Positions 45,401 to 57,602 of a DNA stretch of 64,000 nt are shown piece after piece. The position numbers were made by a program, and so were the translations under genes. Within the stretch, counting starts at the first letter, position 1. Each line of letters starts with the position of its first letter. Under the pieces are notes generated by a model. The model was given only the letters and a program-made list of their open reading frames with translations. It searched no databases and was not told the origin of the DNA. The DNA comes from Haliclona indistincta (lineage: Eukaryota; Porifera; Demospongiae; Haplosclerida; Chalinidae), in NCBI GenBank assembly GCA_964017065.1, contig OZ024787.1, forward strand, positions 13,150,044 through 13,214,043, in the 5' to 3' direction.

Positions 45401-47730
45401 TCCCTGGAGTCAAGAACAAAACACCAGACTCTCTCTCAAGACATCCAACTGGAGACCAAAATCCACCAAAAATGGTCCTTCAAGACGACATCCATGGCAT
45501 CTGCGACAATCCCAGCACCCCCCCTCTCCATATCCCAACTCAACTCATGGCCGGTGCCTGTACAGACGATCAACTACAACCACCTCTCACTGAAAGTAAA
45601 CTAGAAGAATCACTCATCTCATCTATCAATTCTACACACATTGTCAACTGGGAACAGGTCCAAACAGCCACTTCGTCGGATGACAACATGCTCCTACTGC
45701 TGTCAGCAATTGAAGACGGCATCCCCGACCTAAGGCACAAACTCCCACCAGCCATCAGAGAATATCACCAACATCGTCAACACTTATACAGCATCGACGG
45801 TATAATAATCTACAAAGACAGAATTGTCATTCCACCAGTCCTACGACCCTCATGCTTGTCAGCCCTACACGCAGCTCACCAAGGGACATCGACCATGATC
45901 GCAAAGGCTGAATCATCGATCTTCTGGCCTGGCATTACCAGTGACATCCATGCAACCAGAGCTAACTGCCCACACTGCAATAAAAATTAATGGCCCCCTC
46001 ACAACCAGCAATGCCTCCCACAACCCCTATCACACCAGTATACCCATTTCAATGCATCTGTAGTGACTATTTCCACTACCAAGGCTACAACTACCTGGTT
46101 ATTGTCGACCGTTACTCAAATTGGCCTATCGTAGAGAGAGACAAGGATGGAGCTCAAGGGCTAATCAACGCACTCAGACAAACCTTCTCTACCTATGGCA
46201 TACCAGATGAACTCGCCTCAGATGGAGGTCCGGCGTTGACAGCCAATGCAACAACACAATTCTTAAAAGATTGGGGAGTCCACCACCGCCTCAGTTCTGT
46301 AGCGTTTCCACACAGCAACTGCAGAGCTGAAATAGGTGTCAAAACCGTAAAGAGAATAATCACCGGCAACACTGGAAAAGATGGCGCAATAAATGTCGAC
46401 ACATTTCAAAAAGCAATTCTCCAGTACAGAAATACCCCAGACCCAACCACAAAACTCTCTCCAGCAATGTGCATTTTCGGACGACCGATCAAAGATCTCA
46501 TCCCGATATTGCCGAACAAGTACCGCCCACACCAAACTTGGACTGAATCCCTACACCTTCGAGAAGAAGCACTGAGACACCGTCACACGATTCAGCAAGA
46601 CCGTTGGAGTGAGCACACCAAGACCCTCACACCACTTCGTATTGGTGACAGAGTGAGACTCCAAAACCAAACTGGCCCCAACCCAAACAAGTGGGATCGC
46701 ACAGGTGTAATTATTGAAGTGCGCCAGTACCACCAGTATCTAGTCAGAGTCGATGGATCCGGAAGACAAACACTCCGAAATCGCAAATTTCTGAGGAAAT
46801 ACACTCCTGTCTACCAACCGACCAAACAAAGGTCTATATTCGATGACCTCGCTCATCTCCCTCCATACCTACCCCCACCAATCACTCCCACCTCACCCTC
46901 CAACACCGATCTGCCCACCCAGCCGATGACATCCAAGCCCCTATCCACTACGCCCAACACCAGAGCTACCACAACCCCCACCTTGCCTCCCACTTCACCA
47001 GCCCCCAACCCTACTATGGATACCAACGACGAGGCACTCCCAACACCGTCTACACCACCCCCAGCTGCTCCACCATTATCTGCGATTGAACCAGCAACAA
47101 CAAACCCATCAAAGTCCACGCCCTCAGCCCAACCTCCTCCAATCCCACAACCACCAAATCCTCTCAACACGACTCAAACCCCGCAACCACTAAGAAGGTC
47201 AACAAGGAAAACAAGACCACCACAATGGTTTGACATATCTCAAAACTCAGTCTTTAACCACACCTAAAGACTTGGGGAGGAGATAGAGAATAATCAAGCA
47301 CTACTCCATTATTGAACTTGCTATTTAACCAGACATTACGTAATAGTAATATTGTATTTCGTCATTGATTCGCATGTGCTATTACCATCAATATTTGAGT
47401 GGTGCATCACAGCTGACTGTTCGCGAGCAAATAGGGCGATCCCCTTATTATTTAAGGTTAGCTACTATAGTAACAGCTAGTGATGGCTGCCTCAGGTTAG
47501 CTACTATAGTAACAGCTAGTAATGGCTGCCTCAGGTTAGCTACTATAGTAACAGCTAGTAATGGCTGTCTCAGGTTAGCTACTATAGTAACAGTATGTAG
47601 TTGACCACTCCTCTTGTCCAGCAGTGTCTCCCAGTGGTGAGGGAGGAGCTCAGTCATTCTTCCCGATGACTACCGGTGCTCCTGGCTCATCTGCTGGTGG
47701 TCAGGACTCTATGATGTGGGTGTGTAGCGC
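26468..47730 (+). CDS. NPLOC4: NPL4, ubiquitin-binding adaptor of p97/VCP (16 coding pieces, 3' end rearranged)
   Basis: NPL4 pairs with UFD1 to recruit p97 to ubiquitinated substrates in ER-associated degradation. Exons by splice sites and phase: 26468-26544, 27449-27488, 27557-27677, 28390-28481, 28695-28743, 28826-28920, 28964-29087, 29267-29449, 29510-29596, 29649-29714, 29764-29928 (numbered exon 10 here, counting the MITE-split first exon once), 30087-30209, 30263-30433, 30870-30986, 31047-31161 (exon 14) and 47622 to about 47730. Order: UBX-like N-terminus ([16 protein letters not shown]), zinc-binding part ([30 protein letters not shown]), then the MPN-like core ([29 protein letters not shown]). 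Almost every exon matches remembered NPL4 family sequence in order. A short piece between 27677 and 28390 is not resolved. The usual C-terminal NZF finger starts (MMWVC) but is cut by a duplicated exon. Confidence 0.9.
26543..27477. mobile_element. TA-flanked MITE inside NPL4 exon 1
   Basis: Inverted ends AGGTAACCGC and GCGGTTACCT with inward (C)CTAATTCCGGACAC blocks are flanked by TA on both sides (26541-26542, 27478-27479), as in Tc1/mariner-type insertions. Removing the element and one TA restores a clean NPL4 exon whose end matches the family. The left end supplies AG-GTAACC, a usable donor, and the right end an AG at 27448 that keeps frame. Confidence 0.85.
27678..28389. other. NPL4 intron, possible unresolved short exon
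   Basis: Family comparison predicts a few residues between the exon ending near 27677 and that starting at 28390; I could not identify them. Open frames on both strands at 27700-28280 look unrelated to NPL4 and lack matching splice sites. Confidence 0.35.
28520..28694 (+). repeat. (CT)n/(CCCT)n microsatellite forming an intron's polypyrimidine tract
   Basis: About 170 bases of CT with a CCCT core end directly at the TCAG acceptor of the NPL4 exon at 28695. Its arginine/glutamate open frame on the other strand is an artefact. Confidence 0.9.
29125..29266 (+). repeat. Pyrimidine tract at 3' end of NPL4 intron
   Basis: A CT/CCCT-rich stretch ends at CTGTAG, the acceptor of the exon at 29267. 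Confidence 0.85.
30479..30820. mobile_element. MITE in NPL4 intron, CAGTGGCGTAGGAA ends, 5-bp TSD
   Basis: Exact inverted ends CAGTGGCGTAGGAA and TTCCTACGCCACTG (one mismatch region inward) are flanked by GTTAG at 30474-30478 and 30821-30825. It is related to the outer element at 15333. Confidence 0.85.
31143..31905 (+). repeat. 39-bp minisatellite grown from the end of NPL4 exon 14
   Basis: About 19-20 units of CTAGTAATGGCTGCCTCAG plus GTTAGCTACTATAGTAACAG. The first half is the last 19 bases of NPL4 exon 14 and the second half begins with the intron's donor, so every unit carries a donor and an AG acceptor. Because 39 is divisible by 3 it also yields a long repetitive open frame that is not the NPL4 frame. 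Confidence 0.95.
31906..32076 (+). repeat. 5' LTR
   Basis: 171 bp, starts TAGAGATTAATC and ends CCTTATTATTTA; no TG/CA ends. The matching copy is at 47284. Confidence 0.9.
32077..32212 (+). other. Retrotransposon leader
   Basis: 136 bases between the LTR and gag. I could not recognise a tRNA primer-binding site directly after the LTR. Confidence 0.5.
32213..32824 (+). CDS. gag: Gag-like protein of the LTR element
   Basis: A 203-residue product with a capsid-like helical region ([19 protein letters not shown]) and [20 protein letters not shown], which matches the conserved capsid C-terminal part of Ty3/gypsy elements related to the K02A2.6 type. It stops just after [10 protein letters not shown], while the next frame (minus 1 relative to gag) carries on with a conserved Gag-Pol linker, so a base was lost or a frameshift site existed. 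Family members usually have a longer join here, favouring decay. The ATG is at 32213, 137 bases after the LTR. Confidence 0.75.
   Translation: MPVIGCPIDGCDYETPDVDPIVAAALITTDATVHQAGPAPTAATPSRAEKVKRPSISSAGTTEEWQYFLLRWSDYVKATRLNGTDKIIQLLECCDDQLRRDLTRNAGGTLTGMAEEEVLKAMKSLAVREENAMVARVALHNMRQDRDEPVRSYVARLKGQAGICKFTQKCTNCDANVNYTDAMVKDVLCRGLGDTEIRTKACH
32815..34452 (+). pseudogene. pol: Zinc knuckles, protease and reverse transcriptase (5' part of pol)
   Basis: In order: a CCHC-type zinc knuckle ([14 protein letters not shown]) preceded by a degenerate one (CSYCGTKGH), an aspartic protease with the active-site triplet in MADTGCQ, and the fingers/palm of a reverse transcriptase with [15 protein letters not shown] and the catalytic Asp pair in KCVDDALLW. 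The frame runs into the inverted repeat of the 10.2-kb insertion and stops 15 bases inside it. It resumes at 44670 with the thumb region. Conserved residues are largely kept, so the element was young when interrupted. Confidence 0.85.
34470..34640. repeat. Subterminal repeats, left end
   Basis: Several copies of GGTGA(A/T)CGTCACTA and GGTGATGTCACTA in a 170-base stretch. Similar motifs recur at 44390-44655. Confidence 0.7.
35451..36303. mobile_element. piggyBac-like TTAA element with ~100-bp inverted ends
   Basis: TTAA-GGTGGCGG at the left and CCGCCACC-TTAA at the right, with inverted homology through GTGGGTGTGGCTACAGTGGG and TTCTAGCTGGACAG-like blocks. The centre is an additional imperfect palindrome (35850-36120). 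The MITE at 35546 is nested in its left arm. Confidence 0.8.
35546..35748. mobile_element. MITE with TACCGTATTTCCT ends and tRNA-like core
   Basis: Ends TACCGTATTTCCTCTAATAG and the inverse of AGGAAATACGGTA. On the minus strand the core shows a box A-like TGGCTCAGCTCATT and a box B-like GGTGCGAGTCCC, so it looks tRNA-derived. Confidence 0.75.
36370..38810 (-). other. Group of exon-like segments with paralogous mini-exons (minus strand)
   Basis: On the minus strand several short stretches have good AG and GT borders: about 38165-38250 ([19 protein letters not shown] then QEFMRK), 38290-38340, 38520-38570, 38635-38675 (truncated relatives of the first), 37978-38032 and 37794-37837 (two related exons preceded by CTTACAGGCTAGTGGGAA), and 36465-36517 ([18 protein letters not shown]). 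They look like duplicated exons of one unknown gene carried by the transposon. A larger block of about 300 bp (38150-38460 and 38470-38790) is duplicated too. I do not recognise the protein. Confidence 0.4.
37088..37497. repeat. Second copy of the 370-bp element
   Basis: Same sequence as 8431-8800 with an internal duplication of a CACGGCCGGGGAAAATATAG-like piece. Both copies end GCTTTAACTAGTTA. Confidence 0.85.
39190..39480. promoter_or_regulatory. Possible divergent gene start inside the transposon
   Basis: Facing start codons (minus strand about 39380, plus strand 39458, [15 protein letters not shown]) are separated by a short non-repetitive stretch with an ATTGGTCC CCAAT-box-like motif (reverse of GGACCAATCAG). 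This resembles a compact bidirectional promoter; weak evidence only. Confidence 0.3.
39740..40925 (+). repeat. Tandem mini-exon array, about 90-125-bp unit, about 11 copies
   Basis: Each unit is built as TGTTTTGTACAG (acceptor), then 40-60 bases ending AAGCTCAG, then GTAAGAATTGC (consensus donor), then a 45-base spacer CTTTGTTTTGGATTGCAACA. Exon segments vary by presence or absence of GTGTTAAGTTGTCAA and similar 11-14-base pieces. In two frames the segments are open (for example [13 protein letters not shown]). It is either a satellite that happens to carry splice signals or an array of duplicated exons. Confidence 0.75.
41055..42465. repeat. 1.4-kb pyrimidine-only tract with higher-order repeat
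   Basis: Almost uninterrupted CT-rich strand. A higher-order unit of roughly 270-310 bases recurs about four times (marked by CACTCCCGCTCTCGACTC), then a pure (CT)n end. It finishes in TTTCCACAAG, an acceptor-like site. Long Ser/Leu or Arg/Glu frames in it are artefacts. Confidence 0.9.
42760..43914 (-). CDS. Array of 34-residue protein repeats (102-bp unit), unknown protein
   Basis: About ten units of exactly 102 bases keep one frame open on the minus strand for 355 residues. The consensus unit contains [20 protein letters not shown] followed by [12 protein letters not shown]. Outer units at both ends are more diverged (for example SVFDD and [12 protein letters not shown]), the inner ones nearly identical, as expected from recent unequal exchange. 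Most differences between units are silent or conservative, and no stop or frameshift has entered. There is no signal peptide or membrane segment. It may be one large exon; flanking splice sites are not certain. No family recognised. Confidence 0.5.
44390..44655. repeat. Subterminal repeats, right end
   Basis: Repeated AGTGAACGTCACCAAT and TTCACTACCTGGTGGTGA-type motifs mirror the left end of the 10.2-kb insertion. Confidence 0.7.
44670..45989 (+). pseudogene. pol: RT thumb, RNase H and integrase zinc-binding part (pol continued)
   Basis: The frame picks up directly after the transposon with the conserved thumb and connection ([20 protein letters not shown]). A one-base shift at about 45030 then moves to the frame encoding RNase H: the first catalytic Asp is in ATDWSKHG, followed by [19 protein letters not shown] and IAVDHRPL. 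The HHCC zinc-binding domain of integrase closes the segment (HAAHQG and CPHC). A stop after CNKN separates it from the integrase core in another frame. Broken, not functional. Confidence 0.85.
45990..47269 (+). pseudogene. pol: Integrase core and C-terminal domain (pol continued)
   Basis: DDE core with Asp in [20 protein letters not shown], second Asp in [14 protein letters not shown] and the Glu in [17 protein letters not shown], at the usual spacing. It is followed by [10 protein letters not shown] and a C-terminal barrel-like stretch ([11 protein letters not shown] to RKFLRKY) and a Pro/Thr-rich tail. It is in a different frame from the preceding piece because of an indel near 45985. It ends 14 bases before the 3' LTR at a polypurine stretch. 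Confidence 0.85.
47284..47454 (+). repeat. 3' LTR
   Basis: 171 bp; differs from the 5' LTR at three positions by eye. The minisatellite resumes at once with the AGGTT duplication. Confidence 0.92.
47455..47594 (+). repeat. Remaining 39-bp minisatellite units, about 3.5 copies
   Basis: Same unit as 31143-31905; they show that the LTR element landed inside an existing array. Confidence 0.95.
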
Positions 47731-47857
47731 ATCATGGCGGCTGAACCTCTACTCTAATCTGTGTGGTGAGGCTAAGGGAGGCTCCTTTGGATCCAAGTTT
47801 GTGACTGTGTGTGTCTCTGGTAATGACCAGAATCAGATCGTAATGAAGGGATATCAG
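47622..47857 (+). CDS. NPL4 last exon fused to a duplicate of NPL4 exon 10
   Basis: The first ~108 bases continue NPL4 in phase ([17 protein letters not shown] to SMMWVC, the start of the NZF finger). At about 47730 the sequence switches, within a shared GCATCATGGCGGCTGA, to a copy of the exon at 29764-29928. It keeps an open frame through [18 protein letters not shown] to the same GGATATCAG-GTACT donor. The C-x2-C pair of the finger is thereby lost. Either the allele is rearranged or the assembly is chimeric here. Confidence 0.8.
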
Positions 47858-48280
47858 GTACTCTCCTCCAGACATCATTTAGTACACAACATTGTCTGTC
47901 TAATGAGCAATCCAAACTTAGCATGTAATTGTATCCATAGCAACCAATACCTATATCCCTACATGTACTACATGCATGTTATTATAATCATCATTATAGT
48001 GCTACTTGAATATCTGTGGTGTGTAAACAGTTGAACACTTATCAATGAATAAACTATAATTATCAAAATTGAAGCTCAGTTTATTTGAATCATGAACCAA
48101 ATGAATGTATGTAAACCAGAGAACTATGGAATGTATGTATCACTACTGTTTTATATAGTAAACCATGTAGTGTACTATTAGTAGATTATGTATTGATCTA
48201 TAGTGTACTATATATACTCACTGTATTATTGATAGTATTGTTTATAAGAGTGATCTATAGTATTCTATCATTAATTGTCT

Positions 48281-48389
48281 CATTTGAACACAGAGTATGA
48301 CTAGGATCAGAAACCAGTCAAGGTACTGGTTGGTAAGAACTTTGCTGAAGTCGCTCGTGATGAGAGTAAACACGTCTTTGTTGAATTCT
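48281..48389 (+). pseudogene. Duplicate of the PDI a' first exon
   Basis: Nearly identical to PDI exon 53041-53161 (shared [18 protein letters not shown]) including its GTGAGTACC donor, but ten bases are missing and an in-frame TAG stands where a Trp is expected. Using the TAG as a new acceptor, the rest would splice in phase to the thioredoxin exon at 49986. It might therefore serve as a substitute for the missing first a-domain exon, or be a dead duplicate. Confidence 0.65.
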
Positions 48390-48445
48390 GTGAGTACCAT
48401 CATCATGTGATACACTAGTGTTTTGTAATATAATTTTCAAAGTAT

Positions 48446-49690
48446 TAGGGAGGCACGGTAGTGACTCCCTATGTAGGGATGAACGAGAAAACAAGATGGC
48501 GGCTACATACAATGTATTAGCGTTCAAACGCTGATATTTCACCTGGTGATGAATTTTATACGTCCATAGACACTTAGATCTGCTATCTGGCGTTGCTCCA
48601 TCTTACAGTAGCAAGGAGATTGCTCGAAATTGTTACTAAAGTGACGAACTTGGAAACGGTGAAAATCGAATTTCGTCATCTTCGTTTTCTTCTTCTTTCT
48701 TCAACTCGCCTAGTGCCTTTACGCGAGCAGTGCCGAGACCAAAACACCCACGAACAGTCGTGAAATTCTCCTGGCATGTGCCTTTTGAACTTTGTTTTTA
48801 GCGTAACGGCGATATAAATTCAGCGAGTTCTCGATCGTGATCCATTGTCAGCTAAGTGTTCGACGCCATTAATGTGATTGCGCAATACGCACGTGACTAA
48901 GCAGTGGCTAGCGCACGTGACCAAGCTGCTAAGGTATCTCCGCGCCGTAATGGTATGGATCAATATCACGGAGAACACATACCCGGCATTTGTCTGGAGT
49001 CTTCGAAGAACGGTAAGCTCGTGTAGGATCGCCATTCTGCGCTTGCCAGATAATTATAACCACCGTATAGGTCCACAAACAAGGGTGGGCGAGGCTCGTA
49101 TGCAATGCATGCATGCGTAGGCGACTAGGCAGAGCTGATATGTCAATTTTAGCTACAAGTTTAAGAAAAGCCATCAACAACAGCAATACTAAACTAATGG
49201 TGGAAACAAAGACTTCTCAGTACATGCATGACATTGAACTGCACTTCACTGAAAAAGAAAAAAGGACACAAACAAGTAAATTAAAAAGATTTCTATCGAA
49301 ATCAAAAGGATGTAGTGATGAAGAAATCTACCACTGGTTCACAATGTAAACCAACAAGGAACAAGCATGGAATGGTAACACGATTGACTTGCTAACAGAC
49401 CATAGATCCCTACATCAGTGGCTGTACATAAGACTATGATCAATATTTTGTCACAAACAGCTGAATTCAATTCAATGCATGTCAGGTGTCAGTCAACAGT
49501 AACTAGCTGAACTAGCTATAGTCAGGCCACAGCAGCCACTGATGTAGGGATCTATGGTCTGTTAGCAAGTCAATCGTGTTACCATTCCATGCTTGTTCCT
49601 TGTTGGTTTACATTGTGAACCAGTGGTAGATTTCTTCATCACTACATCCTTTTGATTTCGATAGAAATCTTTTTAATTTACTTTTAAACC
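48446..49690. mobile_element. Foldback element (family also at 60590-62520)
   Basis: The left end AGGGAGGCACGGTAGTGACT and the whole first 700 bases match, in reverse, sequences at 60590-61210 and 61755-62420. The right part is a near-perfect palindrome: about 49277-49425 and 49527-49680 are inverted arms around a 100-base loop. An open stretch at 49140-49349 (KAINNSNTKLMVETKTSQ to KSKGCSDEEIYHWF) might be a relic exon. Confidence 0.7.
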
Positions 49691-49928
49691 ATGGGTGGAC
49701 CCACAATCTGACATGCTCAGTCTTGTGTCATTGGAACCTGTGTTGGTCTGTGTGCCTCGTCATCTTATCATGCTCTCTGGTAGCGTTCTTTTACAGAGAA
49801 CTAATGATAAAACTTATTTTTATGCAAGATAGCTCATGTCATACTAATAAGTGAAAAGAATTTTGTGAGTAAACACTCGATCTTCCCCTCCAGCAAGATA
49901 CTCTATCTTTTAAAGCTCACTCACTTCA

Positions 49929-49930
49929 CT

Positions 49931-49984
<54 letters not shown>

Positions 49985-49985
49985 G
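49929..49985 (+). repeat. (CT)n tract at PDI acceptor
   Basis: About 50 bases of CT end at TCCAG, the acceptor of the first PDI thioredoxin exon. Confidence 0.9.
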
Positions 49986-54031
<4,046 letters not shown>

Positions 54032-54842
54032 CATCAGACCACACCCACTGCTCTGTTGTTGTACAAATCAGTTTATAATCTGTTTTGATAGTTACTGTAA
54101 CACATGAAAGAGAGAGACCAAACTAAAGCAAAGTTGGTATGTAGCTACTAAATAGCATTTACTGTTTCAGACTAGCTGGTCTCTATCATCCAATCCAGCA
54201 TTTCAACATCACTAACTAGTGAAATGCAGGAGTGAGCCTAAAATGTGCGTCAGTCAGTTGTTGGTTACTAAGCAAGCCTCGATTGCTCTAGACTATTTCT
54301 TGGGTATTGGGATCTTGTACTTTTTCATACACAATTATCGTCTATAATTATATCACTACAGTGCATCAAACTGCTGTACATCACTATACTGTACATGCGA
54401 CCTGAAGCAAAGATCAATGTAATAATTATAGTGCATAACCTAAAGTTACGTTTTATGACTAGCTATATAGCAGATCTCAATCTTCAATGATTTTCAACAT
54501 CACTACATACACTAGTGGAAATTATAGTAAGACTGAGCTTTAACAAGTGCCAGGACAGTGCATAATTACAATACCAATTTGGCTACATGCACAATAAATT
54601 GCAGCAATTAACCCTGCCCAATTCACAATAATAATGCAAAATATTTTCGGCACCAAAATAATGTAGACACAAAAATAATGCTCCAAATATCAAGATTTGA
54701 ATTATAATTATGAGGTTAAAAATAATTTTCAACAATTTTGAAATTTCCAAGTGACGTTGAGTTACTTGCATCATCTGAGAATGAGTGAAAAATAATGACT
54801 ATTATGATAAACCATTAACACTTGTATGTATTACATGTTCAC
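54032..54842. other. Intergenic region between convergent PDI and copy B
   Basis: AT-rich, with no gene or repeat I can define. AATAAA-like stretches near 54590 and elsewhere could serve either 3' end. Confidence 0.4.
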
Positions 54843-57596
54843 TTAATAACAAAAATGATGCACGCAGAGAGTGTTATAGAGATCATTACCTGGTGTGAGT
54901 CCAGCAGAGTAGCGTGCTGCAATATCACTAGCAACTCTGTGCTCATTCATGCTCTTCAAAGCTGAGATCAGGTCACTCCAAGATGCACTGGGAGAGCTCT
55001 TTAACCATGCATCAAACATTTCAGTTTTGAGTCTCTCTACTCCGTGCACATGATAAGTGACATTAATACTATCCAACTTGCTCTTAGTGACATTCAGTTT
55101 AAGACCAAGAGTGTGCCAATCTGTAACATCTGTGACTGCTTCAACAAGCAGTCTGAGAGGAGGAGAGCCTGCAGTATGATGAGGTTCATACAATGTCACA
55201 TGATCTAAACAAGCTTCACCTGATGATGGTAGTATTGTACCAGATGTACTAGTGGGAACTACTACTGATGATGATGCTACTGATGATGGTAAATCAGCTG
55301 TGGTGGACTCCTTCAGTTTACCATCTCTATCAGAATCAGAGTTGATCTGTATTACCTGCAGTCAACAACAGAGTATGATAATACTATACACAAGTGCTAT
55401 GCACTAAATGCATGTCATTACAGTATAATGCACTCACCATGAACCAGCACTTGTGTCTATCCTCTAGTCCAACTGGTCCTCCATGACAATCTGATACAGA
55501 GCACACCACATCCTGTGGTTCTTCCATTGTCTTACAAAGTGCAGGATGAGGTCGACCACCTGAGCTCACAGAGTGGGGACAGTAGAACCCATACCGCCAC
55601 TTGACGTCTTGCGTGTGCTGATAAAGTGACGACACTTTGGTAATAGTATCCCACAGCTCCTCACGAACTACTGGTATCAAGCGAGGGTTGACTGGTGTGG
55701 TAGAAACAATACGGAACTCCAGGTGAGTTGATAGAGTGCGTAACTCAACATGCAGCAACTTCTCTTTGCGATACTGAACGTAAAAGCGAATTCGGTTACG
55801 AAATCTGTTGCACTCGTCTAGACTCCAGGATCTATGCTGGGACAGCTTGACTACTGTGGCTGGAAACAGACCGAGAGGAACAAATCCAGTAGAAGGCCAG
55901 AGGAGGATCGGAGAATAGAAGAGAGCAGAGAGGAGGTCAGGGTCACTGGATTCTTTGGCTACTTTGTGATCAGGTAAAAGAAGACTAGGCAGAAAGTAGC
56001 TGGTCTCTTCATTAGCAGATTTAACATTCTCGTACAGAATGTAACGAGAGGCCAGGAGCTCTACAATCTCACTAGTGGGGATTCTGTTGTCAGAAGGCTC
56101 GACATTCTCAGAGGAGCAAATCTTGTTCATCAGGCGCTGTGGTATTTCCCCAGTGGCTCGGATCCTGTCTGCTATTCTTGGTTCAGTTTCCTTAGCACCG
56201 AATGCATACACAAAGAGCTCAGTGGTAGGAGCCATGATGATGTTAGTGTTGATGATAACACGCTGACCGATCTTCAAGCCACGATAATGGAGGATAGTGC
56301 CAAACCTGTCGTGGAGATACTGGAGGATACCGTTCTCTGCCAGGAGGTCTTTCTTAGAGATGCCACAGATGTTGGCAACCTCCACACACTCTTGCACTGT
56401 GCACCATCCTCTCACCTCATATCTCAGGCGCAGGATGAGGTGAAGTAACAAGGTAGACGTTGGTACTTGCACTGGCTTGAAGCGCTTGTGGGCAATGGTC
56501 GTGATTATCTGACGAAGCTCTTCTATGTCACTGGAGCCACCACTAACATTATCCAGTGGGTGGATGTATCGTTCCTCCTCTCCTGGCTTGCTGACTGGAC
56601 ACAAGATGTTGTTCTTCATGAAATCAGCATCTTTGAATGCTTCCTGAATGGAGCGATCTAGAGTGAGAACAGCTGCTTCACTGCTCTGGTCTAGGTAGGT
56701 GCCAATGAGAATGGCTGCCGGCTTGTGGTCTGGACTAGTCTGGAGTGAGGCAATGCTGCAGAGGGCACGCTGGATGATCTCTCGGACGGTAAATTCTGAC
56801 TCATACTGGATAGGACTGTATCCACCATCAGCCCTGTACACCACAGTGTAGGGGGAGTCCAGGTCTTGTGTCACATTCAGGAATATCAGATTGAGTGCCA
56901 GGCCATGCAATAGTAGAGGTAAGATCTCATGGCACTCTGGCTGTCCTCCGATATCCACAATGTGGAGAAGTGTGAGCATATCTGTTTCCTTGAGGAATTC
57001 TCGAATTGACTGCCAGTCTTTCTGTTTGACGAGAGAAGAGAGTGCGATCGTCAGCTCATCGGTGACTGTGGTCGTCAGCTCTTTAGTATTGCTACTCCTC
57101 CATTTTTGTTTGAGGAGATTGACCAACTTAGACAATAGATTGGTCTGACCAGGAGTAGAAACACGTGAGACTGTTGAAGTAGATTGTGAAAATAGTCTAG
57201 TATCACAGCTACTGGAGGAGGGTGGTGGCAATGGAGTGGTACCTCTGCTGGAGGAGGTTGGTGGCGATAGAGTATTGAAGACATGGCTACACAGTGCAAC
57301 CCCTTGCTCCTCTAGTCCCAGATTCTTCCATCCTCTCTCACTTCCAGACAAGAGCACTGATGATCGATCTGTCTCATGATATAACTGAACTGTCAATGGG
57401 GCATCTATCCCAGTACTAGGAACGATCTCGCCTGGTGCTAAGTGATCAATCTCGCGAGTGAGGCGACGTCTAGCTGTGGTTTTTCCAACACATGATGGAC
57501 CAATGAAGAATGATTTGAGTGAGAGCACACCCACACTGCCCTGCTGCTGTATATGAGTACTCACAAGACTCCTGTTGTGGACACTAGCAGCAGCAG
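54843..57596 (-). CDS. ROC-COR-Death part of gene copy B (intact)
   Basis: Two exons: 55438-57596 (2159 nt) and 54843-55355. The first enters in phase 1 from the ankyrin exon at 62569. It encodes P-loop GPSCVGKT, DIGGQPECHEILPLLLHG, GTYLDQ, a COR-like region and ends at HKCWFM with a GTGAGT donor. The second gives a Ser/Thr-rich linker and a full Death domain (DWHTLGLKLNVTKSKLDSIN, WLKSSPSASWSDLISALKSM). Translation may stop at 54843 or, if the AG-GTAATG at 54889 is used, continue in an exon outside recognition. The architecture matches DAPK without the kinase. ROC domains bind GTP and dimerise through COR; the partner of the Death fold is unknown. No frameshifts. Confidence 0.88.
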
Positions 57597-57602
57597 CTAT
57601 AT

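Larger units (their letters stand above)
31906..47454 (+). mobile_element. Ty3/gypsy-type LTR retrotransposon (degenerate) inserted in the minisatellite
   Basis: 171-bp direct repeats (31906-32076 and 47284-47454; three differences seen) bound gag, protease, reverse transcriptase, RNase H and integrase parts in Ty3/gypsy order. A 5-bp target duplication AGGTT lies at 31901-31905 and 47455-47459, and the minisatellite continues on the far side. The polypurine stretch GGGGAGGAGA precedes the right LTR. Reading frames are broken at least three times and pol is split by a 10.2-kb insertion, so the copy is inactive. Internal length without that insertion would be about 5.3 kb. Confidence 0.93.
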
